From assembly GCA_005881995.1 (NCBI GenBank), contig VBHV01000555.1, forward strand, positions 1-6,113: a stretch of DNA of 6,113 nucleotides. Reading direction: 5' to 3'. Both the position numbers and the translations under genes were made by a program. Shown in pieces: positions 4,955 to 6,113 of the stretch (positions within the stretch are counted from its first letter, which is position 1; the number at the start of each line of letters is the position of its first letter). This DNA comes from Chloroflexota bacterium. GTDB lineage: Bacteria; Chloroflexota; Ktedonobacteria; Ktedonobacterales; Ktedonobacteraceae. Below the pieces are notes generated by a model. That model saw only the letters and a program-made list of their open reading frames with translations. It ran no database searches and was not told where the DNA came from.

Positions 4955-5190
4955 TGCCTACAGTTTCTGAACGACTCAAAAAGATTATAGTTGACCAGCT
5001 TGGCGTTGATGAAAGCGAGGTCGTTCCCAGCGCATCGTTCGTTGAGGACCTCAACGCCGATTCGCTCGATCTGGTTGAGCTTATCATGTCCCTGGAAGAG
5101 GAATTTAAGCTACAGATTTCAGATGAGGATGCCGAAAAGATCACTACAGTGCAGGAGGCCGAAGATTATATAGAAGAGCACCTGCGCTAA
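4954..5190 (+). CDS. acpP: Acyl carrier protein
   Basis: AcpP carries growing acyl chains on a 4'-phosphopantetheine arm during fatty acid synthesis in the cytoplasm. The 78 residues and strong acidity are typical. The arm attaches to S37 in the conserved [10 protein letters not shown] motif (from N34), which opens helix [21 protein letters not shown] forms the C-terminal helix region. GTG start with GAGGTG (4943-4948) 5 nt upstream, one base inside the nusB stop codon. Its arm derives from coenzyme A, whose synthesis uses the coaD product in this same window, and it is the substrate of FabD encoded upstream. A tight link to nusB is unusual, since acpP usually follows fabG. Confidence 0.97.
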   Translation: MPTVSERLKKIIVDQLGVDESEVVPSASFVEDLNADSLDLVELIMSLEEEFKLQISDEDAEKITTVQEAEDYIEEHLR

Positions 5191-5224
5191 TCAACGGCTC
5201 TCGATACGAGCAAGAAGGGTTTTT

Positions 5225-5956
5225 GTGGAAAGCATCTCTGCTGCCCAGGCAGTAGAAGTACTCATTCAAGAATACGGCAAACTCGTTTTTCATACGATTT
5301 ATGGCCTGACAGGCGATTGGGAAGAAAGCCAGGACTTGACACAGGACACCTTCCACCAGGCTTTGAAATCGATTGATGCTGCTCGCGCAAAAAGTGGCAC
5401 GCAATTTCATGCCAAAGCCTGGCTCCTGCAAATCGCACTAAATACCGTGCGTATGCAGCGTAGACGCGGAAATCTGTTCCGCTTTATTCCTTTTTCGCGT
5501 ATGGAAAAGGAGCAAACATACGGGGAGCGCGCAGGCTATCGCGCTCCCACCGATATCGTGGATGAGCAGGCGGCAAGCGTTCAACCAGCAGGCTACGGAG
5601 CGAGCGAGCAGATCGACCTGGAAAGCTCGGTCGCGGAACGCGATGCTATACAGCGTACTATGCGGCGGCTCAGTCCGCCGCTGCGCGAATGCCTGCTCCT
5701 CTCAGTAGTTGGACAATTTTCAACGGCTGAAATCGCTGTCATGCTCGATATCGAAGAGGCCGCTGTTCGCCAACGCCTGGCACGCGCACGCAAACAGTTT
5801 TCACAAATGTACGCGCAGATCGGCGGCGAAGAGATTATTGATCAATCCTCTCTCATTTCTGATACCAACATGTCACAAAAACACCCCCCCATGCATCATA
5901 GTTCTATAGAACGAGTTGAGAGTCGAACGTCAGCTCCACTCTCTGGACTCGCTTAA
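5225..5956 (+). CDS. RNA polymerase sigma factor, ECF (sigma-70 family)
   Basis: A 243-residue group 4 (ECF) sigma factor that would direct RNA polymerase to a specific promoter set. Region 2 spans about residues 12-81: LIQEYGKLVFHTIYGLTGD, DLTQDTFHQAL (region 2.2, core binding) and KAWLLQIALNTVRMQRRR (regions 2.3-2.4, -10 recognition). Region 4 spans 146-196: LSPPLRECLLLSVVGQFS then a helix-turn-helix from E169 to R189 that reads the -35 element. The linker between them is about 65 residues, longer than usual, and a polar tail of about 45 residues follows region 4. GTG start with AGAAGGG 5 nt upstream, 34 nt after acpP. The ORF after it may encode a partner or anti-sigma factor. The target promoters are unknown. 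Confidence 0.9.
   Translation: MESISAAQAVEVLIQEYGKLVFHTIYGLTGDWEESQDLTQDTFHQALKSIDAARAKSGTQFHAKAWLLQIALNTVRMQRRRGNLFRFIPFSRMEKEQTYGERAGYRAPTDIVDEQAASVQPAGYGASEQIDLESSVAERDAIQRTMRRLSPPLRECLLLSVVGQFSTAEIAVMLDIEEAAVRQRLARARKQFSQMYAQIGGEEIIDQSSLISDTNMSQKHPPMHHSSIERVESRTSAPLSGLA
5523..5548 (+). repeat. Perfect GC-rich inverted repeat in the sigma linker coding region
   Basis: GGGAGCGCG (5523-5531) and CGCGCTCCC (5540-5548) are perfect complements, loop of 8 nt. It encodes the linker residues around GERAGYRAP. It lies within the coding frame and has no U tract, so termination is unlikely; an mRNA structure or a repeat-derived insertion is possible. Confidence 0.5.
5662..5681 (+). repeat. Perfect inverted repeat at the start of sigma region 4
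   Basis: GCGGCGG (5662-5668) and CCGCCGC (5675-5681) pair around a 6-nt loop. It encodes RRLSPPL at the entry to region 4. It may simply follow from codon choice in this conserved segment. Confidence 0.3.
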
Positions 5957-5957
5957 T

Positions 5958-6009
5958 AGATGCGGTACGTTGGCAAACTGGCTATCAAAAGATTCGCCAC
6001 ATCGCATCT
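5958..6009 (+). other. Inverted repeat between the sigma gene and the downstream ORF
   Basis: AGATGCGGT (5958-5966) pairs with ATCGCATCT (6001-6009), nine pairs with one G-U, around a 34-nt loop. The right arm ends 5 nt before the CGGAGG ribosome site (6015-6020) of the next ORF, so the structure could affect its translation. No promoter is evident in this gap, which fits cotranscription with the sigma gene. Confidence 0.35.
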
Positions 6010-6024
6010 CTACTCGGAGGAACT

Positions 6025-6113
6025 ATGTATAACGACTCAATCGACACTTTGCTGCTCCGTCACTACGGTAGAAGTGCTCCTGCGCCGGTTGACCTGGAAG
6101 CGCATCTCCTGGC
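6025..6113 (+). CDS. ORF downstream of the ECF sigma gene (partial at 3' end)
   Basis: ATG 6025 has CGGAGG (6015-6020) 4 nt upstream and opens a frame that runs off the window. The visible residues begin MYNDSIDTLLLRHYGRSAPA and continue with PVDLEAHLLA. The N-terminus is a short amphipathic, leucine-rich segment followed by a proline-rich turn. No zinc-finger or membrane segment is in view. Genes directly downstream of ECF sigma factors are often anti-sigma factors or targets, and this style of N-terminus recalls small proteins following ECF sigma genes in Ktedonobacter, but that is recollection and not proof. It starts 68 nt after the sigma stop, probably in the same transcript. Confidence 0.7.
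   Translation, partial: MYNDSIDTLLLRHYGRSAPAPVDLEAHLL

Noticed and set aside
5191..5224. Terminator between acpP and the sigma gene (CTCG-ATA-CGAG then TTTTT)
   Set aside because: The stem is only four pairs and the T run is separated from it by about 9 nt, so intrinsic termination is unlikely.
1..6113. Mobile element, CRISPR, defence island or biosynthetic cluster
   Set aside because: I see no transposase or integrase motifs, no regularly spaced direct repeats, no terminal inverted repeats, and no tRNA or attachment-site duplications. The genes are core metabolic and ribosomal.

Overview
The window looks like a housekeeping stretch from a bacterium of the phylum Chloroflexota, most likely the class Ktedonobacteria. 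This rests on moderate GC content, GTG/TTG starts, the Chloroflexota/Firmicutes-style neighbours (coaD next to a coiled-coil 'ATPase B-like' gene; Asp23 next to nusB), and an ECF sigma gene followed by a short ORF beginning MYNDSIDTLLLRHYG, a style I associate with Ktedonobacter. The placement is an inference from recall, not from a search. All convincing genes are on the plus strand.

Layout: (1) 1-71, the probable tail of an upstream gene, then a spacer. (2) 222-596, a small four-helix membrane protein of unknown function, followed by a hairpin. (3) 752-1946, coaD (coenzyme A synthesis) and a coiled-coil protein with an acidic tail, behind a plausible promoter with a dyad. (4) 1953-2849, a textbook sigma-A promoter, a structured leader, then yceD (DUF177) and rpmF (ribosomal protein L32). 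(5) 2857-3950, a terminator/attenuator-like hairpin and fabD. (6) 4002-5190, a promoter region packed with dyads, then an Asp23-family gene, a long nested hairpin, nusB and acpP. (7) 5225-6113, an ECF-type sigma factor and the start of a downstream ORF cut by the window end.

The genes link coenzyme A (coaD), the acyl carrier protein that carries its phosphopantetheine arm (acpP), the malonyl transferase that loads it (fabD), and ribosome/rRNA functions (yceD, rpmF, nusB). This couples lipid synthesis to growth, as in the common yceD-rpmF-plsX-fabH-fabD-fabG-acpP cluster, but plsX, fabH and fabG are absent here and asp23-nusB sits between fabD and acpP.

I see no mobile element, CRISPR array, tRNA or rRNA, and no clear novel multi-gene system. 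The most interesting signals are regulatory: a perfect TTGACA-17-TATAAT promoter with a 7-bp dyad in its spacer and -10; a row of three dyads on about the same helix face over the asp23 promoter; and a 59-nt nested hairpin just before nusB.
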